From Medicago truncatula (taxonomy: Eukaryota; Streptophyta; Magnoliopsida; Fabales; Fabaceae), in assembly GCF_003473485.1 (NCBI RefSeq), contig NC_053045.1, positions 58,074,494 through 58,138,493 on the forward strand: DNA of 64,000 nt. Reading direction: 5' to 3'. How positions within the stretch are numbered: the stretch's first letter is position 1; the number at the start of each line of letters is the position of its first letter. The position numbers and the translations under genes are program-made. This document shows positions 55,501 to 64,000 of this stretch, in pieces. The notes below the pieces were generated by a model, which ran no database searches, was not told the origin of the DNA, and saw only the letters and a list, made by a program, of their open reading frames with translations.

Positions 55501-58434
55501 TATGTGAGTTTGTGGTTGGTGTGACAGAGACTGGTGGTCGCGAGGTTCTCTGGTGTTGATGAGTGTGTCGCGAGCTTCTGTCCTGATAGATGGTGATATA
55601 TGTGTGATCCCAGCAGCTGCAAACCTTTCTTCTTCATTTGATGCAACCAAACTAACTCACCCGCCTAACCTGCCATCCGTGCAACATGCTACAACGTTCG
55701 TAAATGGGTGACAGTATACTAACCACGGTTTATTGCTATGGGCGAACATGCATGTATCAGTTTGCTTTGATATGAATCCAATAAACAACATTGTAAAATC
55801 AATAAAAAAAGAAAGGATTAGAGTGATGTTGCCATTTTTTTAATTCATCCAATCATTGATATCTTCTTTGGTGTCAAGGCTAATACAAGTCCATGGAACT
55901 TAGAGTATGCTTTAATCCTTCACATGTGTCACTTATCGCACCAATAGGAATTTACGACCATTCACTCACTTCATTGGATTCAACCTTGAGAGCTACAATT
56001 GAAAACCACAAAACATGCATGGATTACTCTCTATTCTCTAACAGCTGGTATGCAAATTCATTTGTTTATATCTACTAATAGTCTATTAGTACATGTTACA
56101 GTATAAATATGAGGCCTCCCAAGCCACATTAAACTGCTGATGTGGCATCATTTCAGAACTCTCAAAAAGTTTACAAAAGGAAAATATCAAAAATCATTCA
56201 AACAAGAGATAACAATAAAGACATTAAATATATTCCTATTAATTTCAAAGTTGTCAGAACATTTTTTTCTTACAGCCTATCATCCTTGAAAATGCCAACT
56301 AGAACTCTACTAGTTTCTCTTTTATGCTTGGTATTGGGTTTTAGTCCTGTCTTTGTAGTATATTACCGTTTTGTTTCAACTACTTTTGGAGCTCTGATCG
56401 TGGAGTTGTGGATACACCATCTCGAAGATGGTTCCAACTTCCAAGATTCGATGGAAGGAAGGGAGATTTATCGGTGACTCATGAATGTAACTCAATGGTC
56501 AATAATTTTAGCTTATTCAAGTTCCTGAGAAAAAGAAGCTACTTTTTGCTGCACCGACATTGAGAGGGGATGCTTTCAGATTATTCACTTTCATTGTTTT
56601 ACAGTTTTACTAGCAAGAGATCAACCTAAATGCCATATGTTGGATCTTTCAGAAGGTGGTGCTCCGGAAAGTTTGGGTTTGTCTTCAAGATTGAAGATCT
56701 TTGGAGCAAGAAAACAATCGTGAAGAAGAAATTTCTAAAGATTAATAATAGCCATCGTGTTGTGGAAGCAGAATAGAATCAGGCCTCATTTCCTTTAGCT
56801 TCCAAATATGATACTTGTAACATTAGATAGATATATTAAATAGAGGCAGAATCGTAATCAAAGCTTCATATGGTTGATATCTTCTATTGCACTATCTTCA
56901 GTTTTTCTCATAAGAGATCATGTTTTTTTTAAATTTTTTTTTTGACAATTAGATGATATTGACTTGATTGTCGAATTTAATGATATTTTTCGGTACAGAT
57001 TTCATTTTCTGTGAGTGGCAATATTCATTTACTTCATAAAGAAATCTTCATTTTTCATTTACTGGTGACTTTATGAATAAATCTTTACTGACAGGTCGTC
57101 TAGAAGAGAGTATGTGCTTCCATGGATGTATAGCATTTTAGTTACCCATGGTCATAATGCTGCTGAAGAATCTGTAACACATATGCTTGATTCAGTGTAC
57201 AAGGTATCATGGATTAAGTTTGCTTCTCTCATTTACATGCTTGGTTTTGGCACCTCAATTTTAAATTTACACTGAAAAATTCAAATATTAATTATCCTTA
57301 CTCTAATTTAGGTCTACATCTTTTTCCATAATTCCTACTTGTGAAATTGTGATGGATGCTTCATTGATGTCCTAAATTGATAGATTCCACTTATATTGAG
57401 TTTCATTATATATGGACACATGAAGACTTGAAAAATAGTGAAATGACCAAAGGGATCAGTTAATTCAACATGGTTTATCTTGACATTGTTCTATGATGGC
57501 TTGTTGCCTTATAAGTATTATTTGTGTAAACATATCTGAAAGCAATTATGCCTTAATTTCGTAATTTTTTTCCGTTCTTTTTCTAATATGCATGGTACAT
57601 GTTTGTTTACTTTTTTATCAAATGCTGGCCAACCAATTTTAGTTTCTTTTTGATAATCACTGGCCAACAGTGCGGTAACTCTAACACCTGATATTGCTTA
57701 AAGTGCACTAAGGTTGCTTTGCACATTTTATTTTTACATTTCCTGTTTAAGAACAAAACTTGAAAAAGGCCATTATAACATATTTTTTGAAATAATGTTC
57801 CTCTAGCATTTTCTTTGGGATAGGCAATAAAAACATGATTTTAGAAACTAATATATTATCTGATTATATTTGTTATTCATGTTTTGTGTTGGAGCTTGGC
57901 AATAAGAGTAAAATTAGGACATGAACGAGGAATGATGGCATAAGTTTGTGATTGGTAATTCTGGTTCATTTGTTTTTTTAGATAAAATTAAGGGTATTTT
58001 GATTTGTTTCTTTCTTGTCTAGCTTGCTTCTTTTGTTCATTTTGATTTTCCAGTGATTTCTGGCTCAGTTCAATACGTGTACTGTTTGAGAAATTCAATT
58101 ATTGTCTTCCATTTTTCAGATTACAAATTCCAGAGGGGCAACTCTTCAGTCTTTGTTGCAATTATCAGGTCGGCTACAACTGGTGACATCACAGGTATAG
58201 TCACATTTTCTAAAATTAATTTGGCCATCTGGTGAATGTTTATTGGATTTGTGGGGCCTCATTTGAATATGTTTTCAGATTGATAAGGCTTCTCAGAGAA
58301 TAAGCCATTCGGTGCATGATATCCAAACAGAAGAAAGTGAAGACGAGGCTGAATTTTATCAAGAGGATGAAGATGGTGAAAAGGACGGTGAAGAAGATGA
58401 TGCATCTGAAATAAGTTCTGACAATGAAAACTAG
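49597..58434 (+). CDS. UTP5: UTP5/WDR43-type WD40 protein of the small-subunit processome
   Basis: Eleven exons, 49597-49827, 49939-50057, 50920-51074, 51525-51613, 51719-52265, 52566-52724, 53580-53737, 53924-54003, 57095-57203, 58120-58194 and 58279-58434, join to 625 aa. The N-terminal half (about 1-330) is a WD40 propeller (FFAISTGDGRIKIWDALKG, LLLLGTGSGDVLALDVSAGQ, SSAVGERYVAVWSIDGSKKQ). Residues about 455-575 resemble the Utp12 domain (MRSLGLL, LPKKKVRAAVLSIEPSEAFK, YVLPWMYSILVTHGHNAAEE, LQSLLQLSGRLQLVTSQIDK). The last 40 residues are acidic (EEDDASEISSDNEN), as in nucleolar proteins. This order is that of t-UTP5/WDR43, needed for rDNA transcription and 18S pre-rRNA processing. I chose ATG 49597; the open frame upstream has no ATG. 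Intron 8 is 3.1 kb and holds retro-relics. It looks intact. Confidence 0.92.
50137..50660. mobile_element. MITE-like element in UTP5 intron 2, split by an RTE LINE tail
   Basis: The left end GGGTTTTGCTAACAAGTGTC and the right end, in inverse complement, GGGTTTTGCTAACAAATACC face each other. Between them lies a truncated RTE retrotransposon. The terminal wording recalls repeat family X. Confidence 0.65.
50228..50577 (+). mobile_element. 5'-truncated RTE-type LINE, C-terminal reverse transcriptase end
   Basis: In shifting frames the translation gives GHTR-like remnants, then EKMVENRLRWFGHV, RGRPRKTIRETIKKDLEI and DRALWRNFI … VDPT-stop. It is followed by TTAGTTGGATAAGGTTTGG and a GTTGTTGTTG terminal repeat. 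It is the same terminus as 2890-2985 but in sense orientation to its host gene. Several stops are present. Confidence 0.82.
53007..53063. repeat. Perfect 20-bp hairpin in UTP5 intron 6
   Basis: AGTTAATGAGGTGCATTGAG (53007-53026) is exactly complementary to CTCAATGCACCTCATTAACT (53044-53063) with a 17-nt loop. Nearly identical CCCCTATATTTTTG tracts lie just before (about 52990-53004) and 35 bp after it (about 53102-53115). Confidence 0.85.
56395..56665 (+). pseudogene. Possible Ty3-type gag remnant in UTP5 intron 8
   Basis: Short pieces in different frames (LPRFDGR-like at about 56430, then FKFPEKKKLLFAAPTLRGDA and FRLF at about 56515-56590) resemble a Ty3/gypsy gag capsid region. They are heavily decayed, and no LTR or pol can be tied to them. 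The rest of the 3.1-kb intron holds nothing I recognise. Confidence 0.35.
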
Positions 58435-59819
58435 CGTTCCTTTTATTTGAAGGTATTACAAGAGGATAAGTACTCATTTGTTATGTAATAGTTCTTACTA
58501 AAATTGGTAAGCGAGTTTAATGTGGTTGGATAGTTATACTTATGACTTTACATGGAGCCAGGACCTTGAAAATCTAGCAGGATTTAGTTTGGAATTTCTA
58601 AACATGCTTAAATTTTTGCTGATTTTGTTTTTTGTAACCTATTGCCAAAAAGCCTTTACCATGACATTATTCATGGTTTTCCCCCTCCATCTTATGCAGT
58701 ATATTTTTAACCGAGATATGTATTATATTGTATCATGAATCATGATGTTTCTGGTTCCAAGCTATTATATAAGATCATATATGCCTAATGTTTAGAGGTT
58801 TTAATTTACTGTTTGTGTTCTACATTACAGATTACGAGTTCCCAATTGTCTCGTTTGCGGCTGACAGAGATTTGGAGGAAGAGAGAACAGATACTGGATT
58901 CCAACCAGCTTTTTGTTCACAATTTTGTTTACTTTCTCAGGAGTTTTGGTGTTATTAGTTTTTTTTTTTTTTTAAAAAAAAAAAAATGAGAATCCCCTAG
59001 ATTATGTAATTGAAGATTTTTACTGATTAATAGAAATGCATATTGTAGTTCGCATGTATTGCTATATGTTTGAAGACATGCTCAAAATACTCCTATTCTC
59101 AAGAATGTATCCTCTATATTAAAAAAAAATGATCTTTGCCTAATGAGGTGTCGACGCCCATTGCCAGTACGTATCCATGTTGCATGCATTCGATCAACGA
59201 CATTTCCTTTGAATTATGTCTATTTTGATGTCATGTTAATGTCCAAGAAACAATTAGATACTTCCCAAGAACTTGTATTATCTCTTTTTCTTGAATATGG
59301 CCAATTGTAATGATAGTTATTTTTGCGGTGTAAAACACTCTTCAGAAAATATACTTATTTCTTATATTTGTTGTAATTTAACAAGTACAATGAAGGTTTG
59401 CATATCTCTCTTGTAGTGACATACACTACTGAAATTGGATATACAAACTCATCAGTCATCAGAGAATGTAAAACCTCGTGTTTGATAAGGAATTCAGAAA
59501 ATGACACAAATTCTTCTATTTCTATCTAGTGTCAACCAGAGGATGTTTCTGTATTGCCAAATTCAGGAAATTGCATATATTTACATATGAAGTGCTTTTT
59601 TGCTTTGACGAAAGGAATCATACAGTAGAGGTTATTCAGTACAGAAGATAGGGATATTATTCTTGTTTTCCCTTCTTACGTCTCATGCAAACTAAAAAGC
59701 ATTTTTATTTTCTACCTAAATTTCGAATGATACTATGTTACAGAATCATGATATTGGAAAGCAAATTGGACCTTTACTTTTCATGTAGTGTCTCTCTCCT
59801 CTATGTCTAAGGCACTATA
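58435..59819 (+). other. UTP5 3' UTR and intergenic space before the HIPP gene
   Basis: The UTP5 transcript may end near 58900-59050; a T(13)/A(13) palindromic run at 58961-58986 could fold. The remaining sequence up to the HIPP stop shows no gene. Part of it will be 3' UTR of the convergent HIPP gene. Confidence 0.4.
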
Positions 59820-60717
59820 CTAGACTATGGTACATGCATTGGGATTGTCATCGCTGAACATGGCTGCTATATCTACATTGTTGTTATTGTAGTCTCCATT
59901 GTAGTGTTCTATATGGTTGTAATGTGTGTGCCATGATGGTGATCTAACACATTCATATTCAGTGATATGAGATGATGGCATGTGTGTATTATAACTATGT
60001 ATGACATTCAATGGTTGTATTTTAGATGGCTCTTGTAGAAATACAGGGTCATTGTGGTATAATCTGTCTCTATGGTCAACATAGTTGTTCCTGGAACCGA
60101 TTCTGTTAACATAGTTAGGCTGATGATGGTGTGACATGTGAGCCTTTTCTACATTTTCAGTTCCTATATTGTTTTGCCAGTGTTGTCTTGCATTGTGCCA
60201 TGTAGGTGTTGGTGATGATGGTGTTGCCTCAAGTATTAGTTCCGGAAAGGAGGTTCCTTGAGCTTGTGGAGCTAGAATATTTTCTTTTGGTTTTTGTTTT
60301 GTTGGTTTAGAATCTTTAGATGAAGGTGTTAGTTCAATATTGGAACAAATAATGGTGGCATTCTTCTTTGCCTTCTTCTTAACTGCTTTGACAATATTTT
60401 CTGGATCTGCCCATCCAATAACTGTTAGCCTTTGTCGATCGAAGTCAACGAGAAGATCATGTATACCTGCAAAACAACAAGTTCACAAAATAGTTGGTTG
60501 ATGTTGCTGGTGTGTTGTTAAGAAGGAAAATCATGTCAAATTAATATACCTACCATTGATGCCATTGAGTGCTTTCTTGATCTTCTGCGCACATCCGTTA
60601 CAATCGACTCGGACTTGTATCGTTGTGACTCGAGGTGTCTGCATTTGATGGATCAGCCACTCTTACATGGGATGCTTGCAATATGTTTAAATTCATCAAA
60701 ACCATAATTAATCACAC

Positions 60718-60749
<32 letters not shown>

Positions 60750-60839
60750 AAAATTGATAAAAACAATAGTCACACAGACATGTTGATCAATGTATATATG
60801 CATGGAGTTTTAGGGCCTTACCTGGGACTCGTAAACCAT
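59820..60839 (-). CDS. Heavy-metal-associated isoprenylated plant protein (HIPP-type)
   Basis: Three exons on the minus strand (60839-60822, 60638-60554, 60466-59820) join to 249 aa. The six-codon first exon (MVYESQ) is followed by an HMA domain at about residues 9-70 with TTIQVRVDCNGCAQKIKKAL. The C-x-x-C metal-binding pair is Cys19 and Cys22. The middle is Lys-rich with KAVKKAKKNATI, then low-complexity, His/Asn-rich and rich in Tyr (HTHYNHIEHYNGDYNNNN). The last four residues are CTIV, a CaaX box for prenylation. Together HMA and CaaX define the HIPP family, membrane- or nucleus-associated metallochaperone-like proteins. The family role is known; the metal and partner are not. Intron 1 has an (AAAG)n tract. 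The gene looks intact. Confidence 0.92.
60718..60752. repeat. (AAAG)n microsatellite in HIPP intron 1
   Basis: About eight AAAG units lie between exons 1 and 2 of the HIPP gene. The run is probably length-variable. Confidence 0.9.
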
Positions 60840-61428
60840 GGAGCTGTAAAGTTAGAATAATCAAGAGAAGTTGTTTTTATAATAAGGAATTGGATTATGG
60901 ATGAAGAATGTTTAAATGGAATATATTTATACATGCCTTATAACGGGTAAGGAATGTGTAAAAGGCAAGATATGTGAAAAAACAAAAAGGAATCTTTGGA
61001 AGGGTAGAGAAAGTCATGTATATACCTTACTTCAGCTTGAAATCTCTCCATATATAGTTCATAATGTTAGGCTATAGTAAAACCAATCAGATTATGGAAT
61101 AGATCAATTTCATGAATCATGAATGTCTTGCACCTTATTTTGCCAAAGAAGTTTTGGGTAGAAGTTGCATGAATGAACATGGTTTGGCCTGTGTTTGTAA
61201 TTAGAGAGTATGCAGTTTACAAAGACTATATTTTATATTATTGCATATTCTTATATTCACTTTCCCAGCATTTTATTTGTACTAAAGAGCATTTTTCTTT
61301 CAGAAGTGCAAAAGACCAGCGGATAGCACTTTTTTTATTTTTTATTTTTAAGAACCAGCGGATAGCATTTGTGTACCATTAAGGTACCAATATTATATAT
61401 CATTGGCCAATTAGGGTGTGCCACGTGG
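60840..61428. promoter_or_regulatory. Upstream region of the HIPP gene
   Basis: A presumptive promoter (minus-strand gene) with a TATATAAATATATTC-like stretch about 90 bp upstream of the ATG (60916-60934). Beyond 61150 nothing is recognised. Confidence 0.4.
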
Positions 61429-61799
61429 TGTAACGCCTCCCCTTGGTGGGCATGTAAAGCTCAAGGCTGATGAGGGCGGGGAGTGGTCCAGCTCTTGGCA
61501 TGCTTCTAGACAAAACTAAATCACATCGGAATGAGAGGGATCCTAAGGCTGTGTAGGCATGGGACTGCATGGTTGAAGGAAGACTTATAAGAATTGTTTG
61601 GTACTACCTATATCAACAAGATGCATCTTCTTTTCGGTAGCTCATTCCATAAGAACTCCACAGTTAAGCGTGTTTGACTTGGAGCAATTTTGGGATGGGT
61701 GACCTAGTAATCGTGCGAGTGAGGACAAAACACGCTGAAAAGACTCGTGTTGGTTTGTGGGGACAGTCGGCAATTCTGAAAGCAGTTTGGGGTGTTACA
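61429..61799 (+). mobile_element. Cassandra-type solo LTR carrying a 5S rRNA-like segment, 371 bp
   Basis: It starts TGTAACGCCTCCCC and ends GGGGTGTTACA, the Cassandra LTR termini. The flanking 5-mers are CGTGG and TGTGG (four of five identical). Position 61647-61735 resembles plant 5S rRNA. No primer site or internal region follows, so this is a solo LTR of a terminal-repeat-in-miniature element. Confidence 0.85.
61647..61735 (+). other. 5S rRNA-derived region within the Cassandra LTR
   Basis: AGAACTCCACAGTTAAGCGTG (box A region, 61662-61673) and GGGATGGGTGACC (intermediate element plus box C, 61692-61704) match the internal RNA polymerase III promoter of 5S genes. The 3' third has diverged. 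It is not a functional 5S gene. Confidence 0.85.
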
Positions 61800-61805
61800 T
61801 GTGGC

Positions 61806-61811
61806 ACATTG

Positions 61812-61857
<46 letters not shown>
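61806..61857. repeat. (TA)n microsatellite
   Basis: About 25 TA units lie between the Cassandra LTR and the foldback element. A shorter (TA)n run at 62512-62532 lies on the far side of the foldback, so the foldback probably inserted into the microsatellite. Confidence 0.9.
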
Positions 61858-61860
<3 letters not shown>

Positions 61861-62513
61861 ATGTATCTTATGAGAATGACTATTTTATGCGAGAATGATT
61901 ATGGACCATTGGATTAAAAATAGATGATTGAGATTTAAAAGTCAAATTTTAAACTACATACACCTCTCCTTATTATGTTAATTCTCCTAAACAGATGTTT
62001 TCTTCTTCTTCATACGTCTTTGTCCCTCTGCCTCTCTATCTTCCACCGCGTCTCTCTCTTTCCACCCACGGCGGCGCAACCGCGGCTCTCCACTCACGGC
62101 AGCGCAACTGCGTCTCTCCATTCATGGCATCCTTGTCCCATCTCTCTTATTACAACCTGCTGACAAACTCATCTTTAAATATGTTCTTATCACTGATTCA
62201 TATCTCAATCCTGAATTTATAATTCCAGATCTCAATTTTGAAATTAAATGAGTATAGATCCATGAATTGGTAAATACAATGGTTTTTTCTGCACAGATCC
62301 ATGAATTCAATTGAGAAACAACTTTTTTTAGGGGATAGAGAAACAAGAGATGGAAACGGTGTAAAGGAAGTGGGGGAAATTTGACTGTCTGATACCCACC
62401 GTACTCATTTAATGGATCTTTTAATATAAGCCATCTATTTTTAATCTAATGGTCCATAATCATTCTGATCATTCTCACATAAAATAGTCATTCTCATAAG
62501 ATACATCCTCTAT
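61858..62513. mobile_element. TIR foldback element, about 650 bp
   Basis: The left arm AGGATGTATCTTATGAGAAT…GACCATTGGATTAAAAATAG matches the inverse complement of the right arm ending TAAGATACATCCT over about 70 bp. The interior is non-coding; a CT- and GC-richer stretch at 62000-62130 stands out. Confidence 0.75.
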
Positions 62514-62959
62514 ATATATATATATATATATATCAAATAAAGCATTTATAAAATAACATTGGTATGTGACACACTCTAATTGACCAATGACACATAACAT
62601 TAGTATCTTGATGGTACACAAGTGTTATCCAAAGACCAACATTGATCATGGGGCATTTTGGGCGATTATGGTCAAGAATCAAAAGATATAAAAACTCAAA
62701 ATGATAAAAATAAAAGCTCAAATATTGAAATGTCCAATACATAGCTTCTAACTTGTACAAATGTATTTGCCAAACCACCAATCTCTAGCCATTTATGGCC
62801 ACACATGCTATAAGAACTTATTAAGGAATTCAACTCTTAGCAACCATTCCAAATGTCCCTATGGTTGCACTTGCATAAAAAATATTACAAATTTGAATAG
62901 ATTTGTAATTTGTATATGATCTATGATACATGACACATAACAAATAAATAAATAAAAAA

Positions 62960-63258
62960 TCAAGCATAGACTTGTGGATTCTCCAGCAGATATGACTCCA
63001 CAACTTCGTAAATTCCAATGGTGCTTTCCCTTCCTTCCTTTACATCTTCTTCTTTAACATCAAAATCTCCAATAGTCTTGTAACTGCTTGCCATTTTACA
63101 TAGACAACCTCCATCATTTGTAGCCTCAAACTTCACCTCATAAGCAATTGATTCCAGCTTGTCCCCTAATGGATCCCCTTCAATCATAGTGTATTTGCAA
63201 ATCAAATTTTCCTTATCAAGCACATCAATCTTTTGTTTCAGATATTTGAAGGGGCTGC
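62960..63258 (-). pseudogene. PR-10/Bet v 1-family exon 2, first exon missing
   Basis: The minus-strand frame GSPFKYLKQKIDVLDKENLI to the stop at 62960 (about 99 residues, ending VESYLLENPQVYA) is the second exon of a PR-10-type protein, a 155-160 residue family that binds small hydrophobic ligands in the cytosol. A good acceptor (GCAG) lies at 63259-63262. The matching first exon, usually about 180 bp, is not found upstream. Only FGGFTFESTS followed by a GT lies at 63346-63316, recalling the family start M-G-V-F-T-F-E without its Met. Retro-relic sequence then starts at about 63478. I read this as a 5'-truncated gene. A distant first exon right of the window cannot be excluded. Confidence 0.7.
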
Positions 63259-63477
63259 CTGCATATCATAAAAGAAATACATAAGAAGTTATTCAAATAA
63301 ACTTCTTTAGTTTACCTGATGTCGACTCAAAGGTAAAGCCACCAAAGCAATCCAAAAGTATATTTTACTTAATGATAAAGACACATACTCTATTATTTTC
63401 AAAATCAAAATTAATATTTATCAATAAAGATTAAATCAATTGACTTTACTATCAATTGAAAAAGAAATATTAAATGT

Positions 63478-64000
63478 CTGGATACTTTTGGGAAGCATGC
63501 CGTTCATTGTAAGGAGCTTCCCGACTTTAAATACAGACATGACTTTGTTAAGGATGTACTTTTTGATATATTCAGGCGAGCAGGAGTATCAATGAAGAAG
63601 GAGGCGCCTGTGAACTTTCTGACTGACCCACTAGATAGAAGATCGACACTTAGGCCTGCGGATGTTATGGTGTACGGATGGGTTGGAGGAAAACATGCAT
63701 GTGTGGACTTGACTGGGGTTTCACCACTTGTGGGTTAAGGGGTGGGGGCTTTTACGGTAGGACAGACAGCTCTAAAAGCTGCGTCAAGCAAAGTGGTCAA
63801 ACATGAGAAAGCGTGTTCTGACAATCAACATGCTTTTAATACAATTTGCTTTTGACACTTTTGGCTTTCTAGCATCAGAGGCAGTTGACCTTCTACATAT
63901 AGTCCAAAGGGTTATGCATAGCAATGTTATGTCTCCTAGATCCATAAATGTTGTGTTTACGAAGATTGATTTTGCCATCCAAAAAGATCTAGCGGCGCAG
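63478..64000 (+). pseudogene. Retroelement C-terminal domain relic (endonuclease-like), continues past window
   Basis: The translation starts DTFGKHAVHCKELPDFKYRH, with a C/H-rich start. It continues VNFLTDPLDRRSTLRPADVM, then GKHACVDLTGVSPLVG-stop, KHEKACSDNQHAFN and, after a frameshift at about 63842, AFDTFGFLASEAVDLLHIVQ. The order R-P-A-D … V-D-L-T resembles the PD-(D/E)xK-like C-terminal region of some non-LTR reverse transcriptases. Such fragments are frequent in clover and medick genomes, often mislabelled auxilin-like. An internal TAA and one frameshift show it is dead. It may have removed or displaced the PR-10 first exon. Confidence 0.6.

Noticed and set aside
55893..56078. 61-codon frame in UTP5 intron 8
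   Set aside because: Lies within an intron, has no recognisable motif and stops shortly; likely chance or old repeat.
61647..61735. 5S rRNA gene
   Set aside because: It lies inside an LTR with Cassandra termini and has lost the 3' third; no tandem 5S units are present.

Overview
The window is nuclear plant DNA: AT-rich, with multi-exon genes bounded by GT/AG introns and many decayed transposable elements. It most likely comes from an inverted-repeat-clade legume (Medicago/Trifolium type). That placement is an inference from the mix of repeats (tRNA-derived SINEs, foldback elements and retro-relics I know from those genomes); no search was run.

Five host genes can be assembled exon by exon. 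They are a PUF6/APUM24-type Pumilio protein (minus strand, running off the left edge, 1-4043), a TOPLESS-related co-repressor (plus, 17659-25096, 25 exons, 1122 aa), a secreted GH28 polygalacturonase-like protein (plus, 44595-48194, 459 aa), a UTP5/WDR43-type WD40 protein of the small-subunit processome (plus, 49597-58434, 625 aa) and an isoprenylated heavy-metal-associated (HIPP-type) protein (minus, 59820-60839, 249 aa). Two gene relics are also present: a tandem pair of organic cation/carnitine transporter (MFS) pseudogenes (about 34.97-38.73 kb) and a PR-10/Bet v 1 second exon (62960-63258). The genes share no operon-like logic. APUM24 and UTP5 both act in nucleolar pre-rRNA processing, but they are 45 kb apart.

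Layout: 1-4 kb APUM24, with SINEs and an RTE tail in its introns; 6.0-10.4 kb a complete CACTA element (3-bp GAT duplication) carrying a decayed transposase-associated domain, a Ulp1/C48 protease whose catalytic Cys is Tyr, and a captured host-gene exon; 10.5-16.7 kb LINE fragments, SINEs and a Helitron-like end; 17.7-25.1 kb TOPLESS-related gene; 25.1-28.3 kb gene-poor; 28.3-31.1 kb a Harbinger-like element with G-rich ends and TAA duplication; 31.1-33.8 kb foldback elements inside one another; 34.1-38.7 kb tandemly duplicated transporter pseudogenes, one split by a solo LTR with a perfect 5-bp duplication; 39.1-42.6 kb an LTR plus tRNA-Met primer-binding site followed by non-coding repeats; 44.6-48.2 kb polygalacturonase; 49.6-58.4 kb UTP5; 59.8-60.8 kb HIPP; 61.4-62.5 kb a Cassandra-type solo LTR with a 5S rRNA-like segment, then a foldback; 63.0-64.0 kb the PR-10 relic and a retroelement endonuclease-like pseudogene.

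I found no convincing new molecular system. The distinctive material is the transposon archaeology: a dimeric Au SINE with intact target duplications next to another SINE at the same site, a Pack-CACTA, a Cassandra solo LTR, foldbacks within foldbacks, and pseudogene duplicates that allow insertions to be ordered in time.
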